Shown: positions 45,607 through 54,002 of the stretch, one piece after another | How positions within the stretch are numbered: position 1 is the stretch's first letter | Layout of the letters: each line of letters starts with the position of its first letter | Assembly: GCA_016720545.1 (NCBI GenBank) | Contig: JADKKK010000010.1 | Coordinates: forward strand, 62,001 to 126,000 | DNA length: 64,000 bases | Direction: 5' to 3' | DNA from: Myxococcales bacterium | GTDB lineage: Bacteria > Myxococcota_A > Polyangia > Polyangiales > Polyangiaceae | Translations under genes and position numbers: made by a program | The notes under the pieces: generated by a model | What the model was told of the DNA's origin: nothing | Database searches by the model: none | The model's input: only the letters and a program-made list of their open reading frames with translations

Positions 45607-47199
45607 ATGCGTCTCCGTTCGCTCCGTTCGCTCCGCGCGCGCGCACGCCTTTTGGCCGCTGGCGCGGCGCTCGGTCTCCCGCTGGCCGTCGCCGCGTGCA
45701 GCTCGTCCACGACTGTCGAAGACGCTGGCGCTTCGGTCACGCCCGAGGCTGCGCCTCCGCCGCCCCCCGCGGCCGACGCGAGCTCCGCGGTCGACGGCGC
45801 GCCCCCTCCAGGCCCCGACGCCTCGCGGGACGCGGGAGACGCGGGAGACGCGGGCGACGCGGGAGACGCCGGCGATGCGGCCGCACCCGACGCACCCGAC
45901 GCGGCCGACGCCGCGCCTCCCGCCATCGTCCCGCTCCGCCCGACGACGCTCCTCGGCGGCGGGAGGCACGCGTGCGCCCTGCGCACCGGGGGCAAGCTCG
46001 TGTGCTGGGGCTCGGGCAGCTTTGGCCAGCTCGGTCAAGAAGAGCAGCAAGATCGAGGCGATGGCCCAGGCGAAATGGGCGCCGCGCTGAAGGAGACCAG
46101 GCTCGGCCTCGGCGCGACGGCCGTCTCGGTGGCGACCACCTTCGAGAGCACCTGCGCGCTCCTCCTGGACGGCCGCGTGAAGTGCTTCGGGCGGAACGGC
46201 TCGGGCGTGCTCGGCAACGGCGACGGGCTCGTGGCCTCGATCGGCGGCACGGCGGGCAGCATGGGCGACGCCCTGCCCGCGCTCAACTTGGGCATCAACC
46301 GCGTGGCCGTCGCGATCGCCGGCGGCGAGTCGCACATGTGCGCCATCTTCGCGGACGGCGGCACGAAGTGCTGGGGCAACAACCAGTACGGCCAGCTCGG
46401 CCTGGGCGACAAAACCAACCGCGGCGACGGCGCCGGGCAGATGGGGCAGGCCTTGCCGGCGGTGCAGCTCGGCGCGGGGCGCCGGGCGGTGCAGCTCTCG
46501 GGCGGCGGGTTCCACACGTGCGCGGTGCTCGACGACGGCTCGCTCAAGTGCTGGGGTCGCAACCACGTAGGTCAGCTCGGGCAGGAGACTCGCGCCGACC
46601 GCGGAGGCGCGCCGGGCGAGATGGGCGACGCCCTCGCGACGGTCAAGCTCGGCGTGGGCCGCACCGCCGTGGAGGTCGCGTGCGGGTACACCTTCACCTG
46701 CGCGCGGCTCGACGACGGCGCCGTGAAATGCTGGGGCTCCAACGCCTCGGGCGTGCTCGGGCAGGGCTCGGCCGCCGCCGACATCGGCGCGAACGTCAAC
46801 GATCTCGCCACACTGCAGCCGATCGCCCTCGGCGCCGGGCGCCGCGCGGTGCAGGTCGTCGCGTCGGAGCTTCACGCTTGCGCGCGGCTCGATGACGGCA
46901 GCGTGAAGTGCTGGGGCTCGAACACGAACGGCCGCCTCGGCCAGGGCGACACCGTCGCGCGCGGTGCCTCGGCGGCGCAAATGGGGGACGCGCTCTTGTC
47001 CATCCGGCTCGGGTCGGGCCGCACCGCGTCGCTGATCTCGGGGACGCGCTCCGGCTTCACGTGCGCGCGCCTCGACAACGGCGACACCAAGTGCTGGGGC
47101 TCGAACACCGCGGGCCGCCTCGGGCAGGGCGATCTCGCCGAGCGCGGCAGCGCCGCCGCTCACATGGGTGACGCGCTGCTCCCCATCGCGCTCCCTTGA
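45607..47199 (+). CDS. RCC1-repeat lipoprotein
   Basis: 530 residues, lipobox VAAC, then a Pro/Ala region and a DAG repeat coded by a 9-bp tandem repeat. About seven RCC1-type blades follow: each begins GGRHACAL/CALL/CARLDDG and contains VKCWGSN, GVLGxGD and LGxGRxAVxV. In total a beta-propeller with paired cysteines (e.g. CALRTGGKLVCWGS) forming blade-linked disulfides. Such proteins are surface-exposed binding modules. The start lies 36 bases after the tRNA terminator, so it has its own promoter. Confidence 0.9.
   Translation: MRLRSLRSLRARARLLAAGAALGLPLAVAACSSSTTVEDAGASVTPEAAPPPPPAADASSAVDGAPPPGPDASRDAGDAGDAGDAGDAGDAAAPDAPDAADAAPPAIVPLRPTTLLGGGRHACALRTGGKLVCWGSGSFGQLGQEEQQDRGDGPGEMGAALKETRLGLGATAVSVATTFESTCALLLDGRVKCFGRNGSGVLGNGDGLVASIGGTAGSMGDALPALNLGINRVAVAIAGGESHMCAIFADGGTKCWGNNQYGQLGLGDKTNRGDGAGQMGQALPAVQLGAGRRAVQLSGGGFHTCAVLDDGSLKCWGRNHVGQLGQETRADRGGAPGEMGDALATVKLGVGRTAVEVACGYTFTCARLDDGAVKCWGSNASGVLGQGSAAADIGANVNDLATLQPIALGAGRRAVQVVASELHACARLDDGSVKCWGSNTNGRLGQGDTVARGASAAQMGDALLSIRLGSGRTASLISGTRSGFTCARLDNGDTKCWGSNTAGRLGQGDLAERGSAAAHMGDALLPIALP
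45829..45873 (+). repeat. Five copies of a 9-bp DAG repeat
   Basis: Units of the GACGCGGGA type encode Asp-Ala-Gly; codons vary only at third positions. The repeat sits in the surface linker of the RCC1 lipoprotein. Confidence 0.9.
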
Positions 47200-47260
47200 G
47201 GGGCGCCGCGCCCGCCCCGCCGTCCGTCCCGCCCGCAGTCCCGCATCGTTAGGAGGTCAC

Positions 47261-47356
47261 GTGAACCTGCAAGTGAGGCCCGAAGGGACGAACCCGAAAG
47301 TGAGCCCCGGAGCGGCGAGCAAAGGTCGATGGCGGCGCGGATCGGGCGCGCCATGA
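47261..47356 (+). CDS. 31-codon leader ORF coupled to the MAPEG gene
   Basis: GTG at 47261 is preceded by AGGAGGT, the strongest Shine-Dalgarno in the window, four bases away. The ORF encodes VNLQVRPEGTNPKVSP then a basic Gly/Arg tail and stops at TGA 47354-47356, overlapping the MAPEG ATG at 47353 (ATGA). It is arranged as a translated leader peptide. No hydrophobicity or homology is seen; alternatively the ribosome site merely serves a non-coding leader. Confidence 0.45.
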   Translation: MNLQVRPEGTNPKVSPGAASKGRWRRGSGAP

Positions 47357-47748
47357 ACGTCCCGCTCCTCTGCCTGCCCATCGCGTACGCGCTCATTCAT
47401 GCGCCGAAGGTGGTCTTCTCCATGCAGCTCGTGAAGATGCCGGAGGGGTACGACAACGCGAACCCGCGCGACCAGCAGGCGAAGCTCACCGGCGCGGGTC
47501 GTCGCGCCGCCGCCGCCCACGCGAACGGCTTCGAGGCGTTCGCCCCCTTCGCCGCCGGCGTGCTCGCGTGCGAGCTGACCCACGCGCGCCCCGGGACCGC
47601 CGCCGCGCTCGCCGTCGCGCACGTCATCGCGCGGCTCGTCTACCCCTTCCTCTACATCGGGAACGTCGACAAGGCGCGCTCGCTCGTGTGGACGGTCGGC
47701 TTTCTCGCGTCCGTCGGCCTCCTCGTCCTGCCCTTGGTCTCCCCATGA
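47353..47748 (+). CDS. MAPEG-family membrane protein
   Basis: 131 residues from ATG 47353. Four membrane helices with an FEAFAPFAAGVLACEL-type second/third segment, preceded by AAAAHANGFEAF, fit the MAPEG (eicosanoid/glutathione) superfamily: RxxxAHxNxxE is the family signature. Bacterial MAPEGs are usually of unknown substrate. Its stop overlaps the ATG of the phosphatase by four bases. Confidence 0.82.
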   Translation: MNVPLLCLPIAYALIHAPKVVFSMQLVKMPEGYDNANPRDQQAKLTGAGRRAAAAHANGFEAFAPFAAGVLACELTHARPGTAAALAVAHVIARLVYPFLYIGNVDKARSLVWTVGFLASVGLLVLPLVSP

Positions 47749-49511
47749 AGGCTCCCGGCGCGCTCGCGACCTTCATCACGCTCGCCTCGTGCGTCGCCCC
47801 CGCGCCGCCGTCGCCGCTCGCCGCGCCCGCGCCGCCGCCCACTCACGCCGCGCCGCCCACCGCGAGCGCGCCGCCCGCCCCGTCCGCGGCGGCACCGCTG
47901 GTCCACTCGGAGCCCGTGATTGTGTCGATCGTGGTAGACCAGCTCGCGGCGTGGGTGCTCGACGAGCGCCTCGCCGCCCTGCCACCCGACGGGGGCTTCG
48001 CCCGCCTCGCGCGCGAGGGCACCCGGGTGCGACGGCTCACGTACGCGCACGCCGTCACCGACACCGCTCCGGGCCACGCCGCGCTCTACACGGGCGCGAC
48101 GCCCGCCCGGACCGGCATCTTCGGCAATGAGGTGTTCGACGCCGAAGGGAAGCGCACGTCGATCCTGCGCGACGCGGGCGCCCAGCTCGTGGGGCCCCAT
48201 GGCAAGCTCGGGCGCGCGGGCTCCTCCGCCACGAGGCTGTTGATCCCGACGGTGAGCGAGGCCTTCCTCGCCGCGAGCCCGCGGGGCCGCGTGGTGTCGA
48301 TCTCGTGGAAAGACCGGGGCGCGATCCTGCCGGCGGGCCACGTCTCGGCCGATCGCGCGACGGTGCTGTGGTTCGACTCGGCGACCGACGGCTTCGTCAC
48401 GTCCACGGCGTTCGCGCCAGACCTGCCCGCGTTCGCCCGCGCCGAGCTCCTAGCGCACCCCGCGAGCACGTTTCGCCGAGCGCCGTGGACGCCCCTCGAC
48501 GCGCCATGGCTCGCCGCTCACGTGCAGACCGTCGACGCCGCGCCCGGCGAGGGCGATCTGGAGGGACTCGGCGTCACGTTCCCGCATCCCATCACGAGCG
48601 CGAAGGCCATGCGCGCCACGCCCTCCTCCGACGCCATGCTCCTCTCGATGGCGCAGGCGGCGCTCGCCGAGCCGCGCCCCGGCCCCACGCTGCTCCTGCT
48701 CTCGCTCTCCGCCAACGACTACGTGGGGCACGTGTTCGGGCCCGACTCGTGGGAGGCGTGGGACGAGCTCCGCCGGCTCGACCGCGCCCTCGCCGGCTTC
48801 TTCGCCGCGCTCGACGCGCGCCTCGGCGAGGCGGGGTGGTCCGCGCAGCTGTCGGCCGATCACGGCACCGTGCCGCTCCCCGAGACGCTCGCGGCGCGCC
48901 CCGTCCGCGCCCGCGAGCGGCGCGGGTGCGAGGCCGCCGACGCCTTTGGTCGTCCCTGCGCTGGCACGCGGATCCTCCCCGACGAGCTCGGCGCGAGGCT
49001 CCGCAAGGCGTCGCCGGCGGTCGTAGGAGTGTGCGATCCGTGGGTCTTCTTTCGCGAGGAGATCCGTGCAGATCCGAACGCCCGTCGCGCCGCGGAGCGC
49101 GCGGTGGTGGCGGCCCTCGCGCGGGAGCCCGGGGTCGCTCGCGCGGTCCCCGCGAGCTGGCTCGCGGAGCGCTGCGGGGCGCTCGCCGCGCCCGCCGCGG
49201 GCCGCGGAGCGACCGCACCGCCGGACCTCGACGCGCTGGTGTGTGCGTCGTGGAGCCCGGGCGCTGGCGATGTGTACGTGCTCCCCAAGGTCGGCGCGTT
49301 CTTCGACCCGCTCCAAGTGGCCGGCAAGGGCATGAGCCACGGCAGCCCCTACGCGTACGACCGCACCGTTCCGCTGCTCGTGCGCGCGCCGGGCCGCGTG
49401 GCTCGCGGCGCGCTGGTCGAGGAGGCGCCCTTCGAGGCCTTCCGCGCGTCGCTCGAAGGCCTCCTCGGACTCGGCCCCGCGCCCGCCTGGGCCGCGCCCG
49501 CCTCGCGCTGA
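47745..49511 (+). CDS. PafA-like alkaline phosphatase superfamily enzyme
   Basis: 588 residues from ATG 47745. A Pro/Ala-rich exported N-terminus (lipobox-like LASC) leads into IVVDQLAAWVLDERLAALP, the metal Asp. TDTAPGHAALYTGATPARTGI carries the Thr nucleophile of PafA-type phosphatases. SANDYVGHVFGPDS and SADHGTVPLPE supply further metal ligands. It is a periplasmic or surface phosphate-releasing enzyme. Several cysteines in the C-terminal half (CEAADAFGRPCAG) are unusual. Confidence 0.86.
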   Translation: MKAPGALATFITLASCVAPAPPSPLAAPAPPPTHAAPPTASAPPAPSAAAPLVHSEPVIVSIVVDQLAAWVLDERLAALPPDGGFARLAREGTRVRRLTYAHAVTDTAPGHAALYTGATPARTGIFGNEVFDAEGKRTSILRDAGAQLVGPHGKLGRAGSSATRLLIPTVSEAFLAASPRGRVVSISWKDRGAILPAGHVSADRATVLWFDSATDGFVTSTAFAPDLPAFARAELLAHPASTFRRAPWTPLDAPWLAAHVQTVDAAPGEGDLEGLGVTFPHPITSAKAMRATPSSDAMLLSMAQAALAEPRPGPTLLLLSLSANDYVGHVFGPDSWEAWDELRRLDRALAGFFAALDARLGEAGWSAQLSADHGTVPLPETLAARPVRARERRGCEAADAFGRPCAGTRILPDELGARLRKASPAVVGVCDPWVFFREEIRADPNARRAAERAVVAALAREPGVARAVPASWLAERCGALAAPAAGRGATAPPDLDALVCASWSPGAGDVYVLPKVGAFFDPLQVAGKGMSHGSPYAYDRTVPLLVRAPGRVARGALVEEAPFEAFRASLEGLLGLGPAPAWAAPASR

Positions 49512-49558
49512 GCAGCAACTGGTACCCTCGCCGCGAATTCCGATAGTGTGTCGGCCCG

Positions 49559-50713
49559 ATGCCCGCGCCTCCCACCGACGCGCCCTCGTTCGAAGGGCAA
49601 ATCGTAGGAGAGAAGTACGTCGTCGGACGCCTCCTCGGCCGCGGAGGCATGGGCACGGTCTGGGCAGGCACGCACCTCCAGCTCGAGACGCCCGTCGCCA
49701 TCAAGTTCGTGCACCCCTCGCTGGCCGCGCGGCCCGACGTGCGCTGTCGCTTCGAGATCGAGGCGCGCGCCGCCGCCAGCGTGGGCAGCGTGCACGCCGT
49801 ACAGATCTACGACCACGGCACCACCCCGGACGGCCTGCCGTACATCGTGATGGAGTACCTGGAGGGCGAGTCGCTGGCGACCGCGGTGCAGGGCCGTGGC
49901 CCGATCGAACCGGCGCTCCTCGCCAAGATCGTCACCCACGCGGCGCGCGCTCTCTCGAAGGCGCACCGTAGCGGCGTCGTCCATCGCGATCTCAAGCCCG
50001 ACAACGTGTTCCTCGCGACGAACGTCGAGCACGCCGACGACGAGCTCCCGTTTACGGTAAAGCTGGTTGACTTCGGCATCGCCAAGATCCTGGACCAGCC
50101 GCGCGTGCCTCGCGGCCTCGCGGGTCCGACCGAGCCTGGCTCGGTGATCGGCACGCCGAACTTCATGGCCCCGGAGCAGCTCACCGAGGCGGGCGATCCC
50201 GACGTGCTGACCGACCTCTGGTCGCTCGGCGCTACGGTGTTCACGGCCATGACGGGGCGCATCCCCTTCCCGGGGGAGGTGCTCGGCGACATCGTGCTGA
50301 AGGTGTGCACTGGGCCCATGCCGGTGCCCTCGTCGGTGCGGCCGGGCCTGCCCGAGGGCTTCGATCTGTGGTTCGCCACGGCTTGCCATCGCGACCGCGG
50401 GCAGCGGTTTCCGTCCGCGGAGGAGCTCGCGGCGAGCCTCACGCGGGTGTGCGCGCCGGCGATCGTCGGAGAGCGCCGGCGAGGCAGCGGCGATCCGCGC
50501 GATCGTGGCGTCGACCGCCGCAGGCCCGAGCCCGAGGACCCGATCTCCGCGGAGCTAGAGGCCCTCGCGCGGCAGACCCCCAAGAGCGGCCTCTCGCGCA
50601 GCAGCGCGTGGCTCGCCGCCGCGATCGTGCTGCTCCTCATGGCCGGTGTGGGCGTCGCCGCGTGGCGCAGCTCGCGCGCGGAGCCGCCGCCCCCGCGGGC
50701 GCTCCCAGGGTAG
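49559..50713 (+). CDS. Membrane-anchored Ser/Thr protein kinase
   Basis: 384 residues. Kinase motifs: GRGGMGTVW (glycine loop), AIKFVHP (Lys), VHRDLKPDNVF, VDFGIAK and MAPEQ, all with catalytic residues intact. The kinase domain ends near residue 290; a charged linker and one membrane helix (SAWLAAAIVLLLMAGVGVAAW) follow, leaving only a short Pro tail outside. No PASTA or sensor domain is present, so it may be activated by partner proteins, as in many myxobacterial kinases. Confidence 0.94.
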   Translation: MPAPPTDAPSFEGQIVGEKYVVGRLLGRGGMGTVWAGTHLQLETPVAIKFVHPSLAARPDVRCRFEIEARAAASVGSVHAVQIYDHGTTPDGLPYIVMEYLEGESLATAVQGRGPIEPALLAKIVTHAARALSKAHRSGVVHRDLKPDNVFLATNVEHADDELPFTVKLVDFGIAKILDQPRVPRGLAGPTEPGSVIGTPNFMAPEQLTEAGDPDVLTDLWSLGATVFTAMTGRIPFPGEVLGDIVLKVCTGPMPVPSSVRPGLPEGFDLWFATACHRDRGQRFPSAEELAASLTRVCAPAIVGERRRGSGDPRDRGVDRRRPEPEDPISAELEALARQTPKSGLSRSSAWLAAAIVLLLMAGVGVAAWRSSRAEPPPPRALPG

Positions 50714-50814
50714 GCGCGCGCCCAACTCAGCGCCCAACCCACCTGCGCGAAGATCACGACGCCGTGTGGTGGGTTCGGCCCGGACCGTGACGCGGAGGAC
50801 CGTGAGCTCCGGAG

Positions 50815-51069
50815 TCACGCCGCGCGTCGACGCAGCTGGCACCGGGTCTGATCGAAGCTGGGCGTGGGGAGGCCTCGCGCCCGGCGCAGGAGGAAGAGCG
50901 CGTGGTGGACGTCGGTCGCGTCCGGCTGCGCGTCGCACGCGTCGAGGAGGTTGCGGTCCTCTGCCAGGTCGCTCGCGGCGCCGAGCTCGTCGCCGTCGGC
51001 GCGGTCGAGGTAAGCCAGCGCCTCGTCCAACGTGACCGTGTCCAGCGAACCAACGCGTCGGTCTGCCAT
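50815..51069 (-). CDS. Small hypothetical protein
   Basis: 84 residues from ATG 51069 with GGAGGG six bases upstream. Soluble, acidic-helical, with motif VTLDEALAYLDRADGDELGAA; no signal peptide, two cysteines (DACDAQ, TRCQ). The region immediately upstream carries a run of seven T's on the + strand. Unrecognised. Confidence 0.65.
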   Translation of the reverse strand: MADRRVGSLDTVTLDEALAYLDRADGDELGAASDLAEDRNLLDACDAQPDATDVHHALFLLRRARGLPTPSFDQTRCQLRRRAA

Positions 51070-51300
51070 TTTTTTCCCTCCGGGCGACCGTCGAGCGACG
51101 CCCTCTCGAACCCTTTCGTTAGACGTAGCGAAGCGCCGACGAGAGGCAACCTCCCCTGGCGAATCCGCGCGAGTAAGTGGGTTCATGTAGGATGCATGAA
51201 AGTGCCATGCTCGCGCGGCCGTCCGCCCCCTCTCCGGCCGCCGCGAGCCCGCGCGCCGGACCGAGGGGAGAATTCGCGACCGCGCGCGTAACACCCCGCG

Positions 51301-51993
51301 ATGATCGTGCGCCCCGCCCCTGCCGCGAGCTCTCTCTCCTTCGCCCTCGCGCTGCCCCTCGCGCTCGCGCTGCTCGGTGGCTGCACCGTCGAGACGCTCG
51401 TCCCCGGGAGCGGCGAGCCCCGGCAGGCGCCTGCGAGCGAGACTGGGGCCCCGCCCGAGCCGTCGGAGCCCGGCGCGAGCCCTGCGCCCCCGGTCTCCTC
51501 GGGAGACGCGGGCGCTGGCGAGGGTGCGGCGCCTCCGGCCGCCGAGCCCGCCGAGGTCAGCCTGCGCGCGACGGGTGACTGCGCGCCCGACTTCCGCGAC
51601 CTCGTCGTCGCGACCAACACGAGCAGCTTCGACTCGATCGCCGTGTCCAACGGTGCGTCGCCCACGAGCGGGAGCTTCCAGCTCGCGCTCTCCTCCGGGC
51701 GGCGATCGTTCACGCTGTCGACCCGCGACCGCACCGAGCAGCGCGACGTGATGAACCTCATGGCTGGGGGCGTCGTCTACACGAACCTCTGCAACGCGAC
51801 GACGTGCGCCTACGACGCCGCGACCAAGTCGTGGCGGAACGATCCGATCGAGGGCACCGTCAGCGTGAGCGCCTACGAGCCGCGAAAGGGCGCGCTCGAG
51901 GTGAAGCTCTCCGGCGTGGTGCTCCAGGCGGCGCAGGGGCGCGGGCTCTGTCGGCTCGACGGGACCGTGAAGGCTCGGCGGCTCGGCCGCTGA
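51301..51993 (+). CDS. Predicted lipoprotein, beta-rich C-terminal domain
   Basis: 230 residues, signal with lipobox LLGGC followed by a Pro/Glu/Ala/Gly linker. The ~150-residue C-terminal domain is strand-rich (STRDRTEQRDVMNLMAGGVVY, VKLSGVVLQAAQG) and contains three cysteines. No catalytic motif. It lies next to a GH44-like gene on the opposite strand, converging on it. Confidence 0.75.
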   Translation: MIVRPAPAASSLSFALALPLALALLGGCTVETLVPGSGEPRQAPASETGAPPEPSEPGASPAPPVSSGDAGAGEGAAPPAAEPAEVSLRATGDCAPDFRDLVVATNTSSFDSIAVSNGASPTSGSFQLALSSGRRSFTLSTRDRTEQRDVMNLMAGGVVYTNLCNATTCAYDAATKSWRNDPIEGTVSVSAYEPRKGALEVKLSGVVLQAAQGRGLCRLDGTVKARRLGR

Positions 51994-52011
51994 TCGCGCT
52001 CACAGCCGCGC

Positions 52012-53826
52012 TCACTCGAGCGTCACCTCGAGCACGCTGAGCGCGTACGGAGCGACATCCGCCTGAACGGTCGGAGCCGCGCCCGTCGTGACGCGCACGC
52101 CTTGCCCCGCAGGGCGCGCGGTGAGGCCGGTCGTCGCCGCGTCGCGGTAGTCGAACACGCGCGTGGAGGCCACGCGCGCGGTCGCCGCGCAGCCCTCGAG
52201 CGCGAGCTCCGCGGTGAACGACGCGTCGACCGAGAAGTTCAGGAGCATGGCCACGAGCTTCTTCCCGGAGGCGTCGCGTGACACGTACACGCGCGCGCCC
52301 CGGTCCACGTCCTGGGCCACCGCCGCGAGCTCGTCTTGAAAGCGCGCCCCGTGATCGTCGAAGTCGCGGTAGGCGCGGAACGCCCAGTAGGCCGCCGAGC
52401 GATCCTTCGGGACGCGCCAGTAATACGCGGCGTCGACGCCGTACTCGGCGAACTTGCCGAGCGCCTCCGCCGCCGCGAGCGCGCCGCTCTGGTGGGGCTC
52501 GCCGCCGAAGTTCCACTCGCCGATCATGAGCCCTACACCGGGCGCGTTCTCGTCGACCCAGCGGCGCATGCGCGGCAGCAGCATCACCACGTCGCGGATC
52601 CACGACTCGTCGCGGTAGGTGGGGTCCCATAGTCCGCGGGTCTGCCGCAGGCGGAGCGCCGCCGTCGCCGGATCGGCCTTGTCGCTGAACACGCCGGTCG
52701 CCTGCGGGTAAACGTGCAGGTCGAACAGATCGAGGAGCTTCTTGCCCGTGCGCCGCTCGTGCTCCCGGACCTTGCGCAGGTAGTACGCGGAGAGCGGCAC
52801 GTCGCCGTGCGCGAGCCTGTCGGGCTTTTGCTGGAAGCCGGCGACCGCGTCTTTCGCGGAGAACAAGTAGCCCGGCCACCCCCACTCGGCCGGGCCCGCG
52901 ATGCGCGGCGTGGGGTCGGCCGCGCGCACCGCGTCGCCGTAACGGAACGTGCGGTCGAGCAGCTCGTCGTAGGTCACCGGCTCGGGGTGCACGTCGCGGT
53001 GGGTCGAGTTCCAGAGCGCCGGCTCGTTGTCGAGGATGTACATCGACACGTCCTCGCGGCCGGCGTCACGTGCGGCCTTGAGCTCGCTCACCCACTTGGC
53101 GACGAGCGCCGGCGGCGCGGCGAGGCTGGTGGTCTCGGGCGGTCCGGGCGCGAGGGGCTTGCCGGTCGGATCGAGGCCGTTGCCAGCGTCCGGCTTCTGC
53201 GGGTCGGCCTTCTGTTGTGGGCCGTGCTTGCGGACGGAGAACGTGTAGGAGGTCTTGTCCTTCGCCACCCACCCGAGCATCGGCACCGTGAACACCGACG
53301 TGAGGTGGTTGTCCTTGTTTTGCTTCAGGAATGTGTGGTGATTCGTGATGCCGTGGTTCTCCCAGAACCAGTCGTTCGCGCTGTTCCACGCGCCGATCTC
53401 GGGGTTGTAGCGAGAGGCCGCGTTGCCTCCCCAGCGCCGCGTGGTAGCGCCCATTCGGAAGCTCTGAGGCGCGGCCTCGCCGAGATCCCACGCGATGCCG
53501 AAAATCTGATCGCTGATCCTCCGCCCGGCCCGGTCGCAGCGCACCGCTGCGCGGACCGCGTGGCCCGGGCGCGGTGCGCTTGCCTCGGCGGACGCTGGCG
53601 CGGTCGCCCCGGGCTCTTGCGCAGGGGTCGCCGACGCTTGGAGCGCGGTGGAGCGGGCCGGGGTCGGTGCTGCCGTCGAGACGGCCGGCGCGACGTCCTG
53701 GGTGACGCGCGTCGGCGCGGCGTCCTGCGCGGCCGCGCGCGGCCTGCAAGCGCAGAGCCCCGCCGCGAGCAGGGGGAGCAGCAGGGCCACGGAGCGACGT
53801 CGCAGTGAGCGCATGACGGCGAGCAT
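52012..53826 (-). CDS. Glycoside hydrolase family 44-like lipoprotein
   Basis: 604 residues from ATG 53826 (53814 is an alternative). A signal with lipobox GLCAC and an Ala/Thr/Pro linker precede the GH44 (endoglucanase/xyloglucanase) barrel: RWGGNAASRYN at the entry, YILDNEPALWNSTHRDVHP carrying the acid/base Glu, and LMIGEWNFGGEP carrying the nucleophile Glu. A C-terminal beta-sandwich (ADVAPYALSVLEVTLE) completes it. Such enzymes cut beta-1,4-glucans; surface attachment suits polymer hydrolysis outside the cell. Known myxobacterial cellulases are consistent with this. Confidence 0.92.
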   Translation of the reverse strand: MLAVMRSLRRRSVALLLPLLAAGLCACRPRAAAQDAAPTRVTQDVAPAVSTAAPTPARSTALQASATPAQEPGATAPASAEASAPRPGHAVRAAVRCDRAGRRISDQIFGIAWDLGEAAPQSFRMGATTRRWGGNAASRYNPEIGAWNSANDWFWENHGITNHHTFLKQNKDNHLTSVFTVPMLGWVAKDKTSYTFSVRKHGPQQKADPQKPDAGNGLDPTGKPLAPGPPETTSLAAPPALVAKWVSELKAARDAGREDVSMYILDNEPALWNSTHRDVHPEPVTYDELLDRTFRYGDAVRAADPTPRIAGPAEWGWPGYLFSAKDAVAGFQQKPDRLAHGDVPLSAYYLRKVREHERRTGKKLLDLFDLHVYPQATGVFSDKADPATAALRLRQTRGLWDPTYRDESWIRDVVMLLPRMRRWVDENAPGVGLMIGEWNFGGEPHQSGALAAAEALGKFAEYGVDAAYYWRVPKDRSAAYWAFRAYRDFDDHGARFQDELAAVAQDVDRGARVYVSRDASGKKLVAMLLNFSVDASFTAELALEGCAATARVASTRVFDYRDAATTGLTARPAGQGVRVTTGAAPTVQADVAPYALSVLEVTLE

Positions 53827-54002
53827 AGCCCGGCGCCCGCGGGGACGATCCGCGGGACGCCTCCCGCGCGCGTCGCCCCCAAAAAAATCGTCCGGAAAAG
53901 AAGTCGCGGGCGCAACGATCCCGGCTCGCCCGCCGAGAGCGAAACATTCCGAGGTAGGCCACCGCGAGCGGGTCGCGGGGTGCCGCCTCGCCGGAGGATG
54001 TC

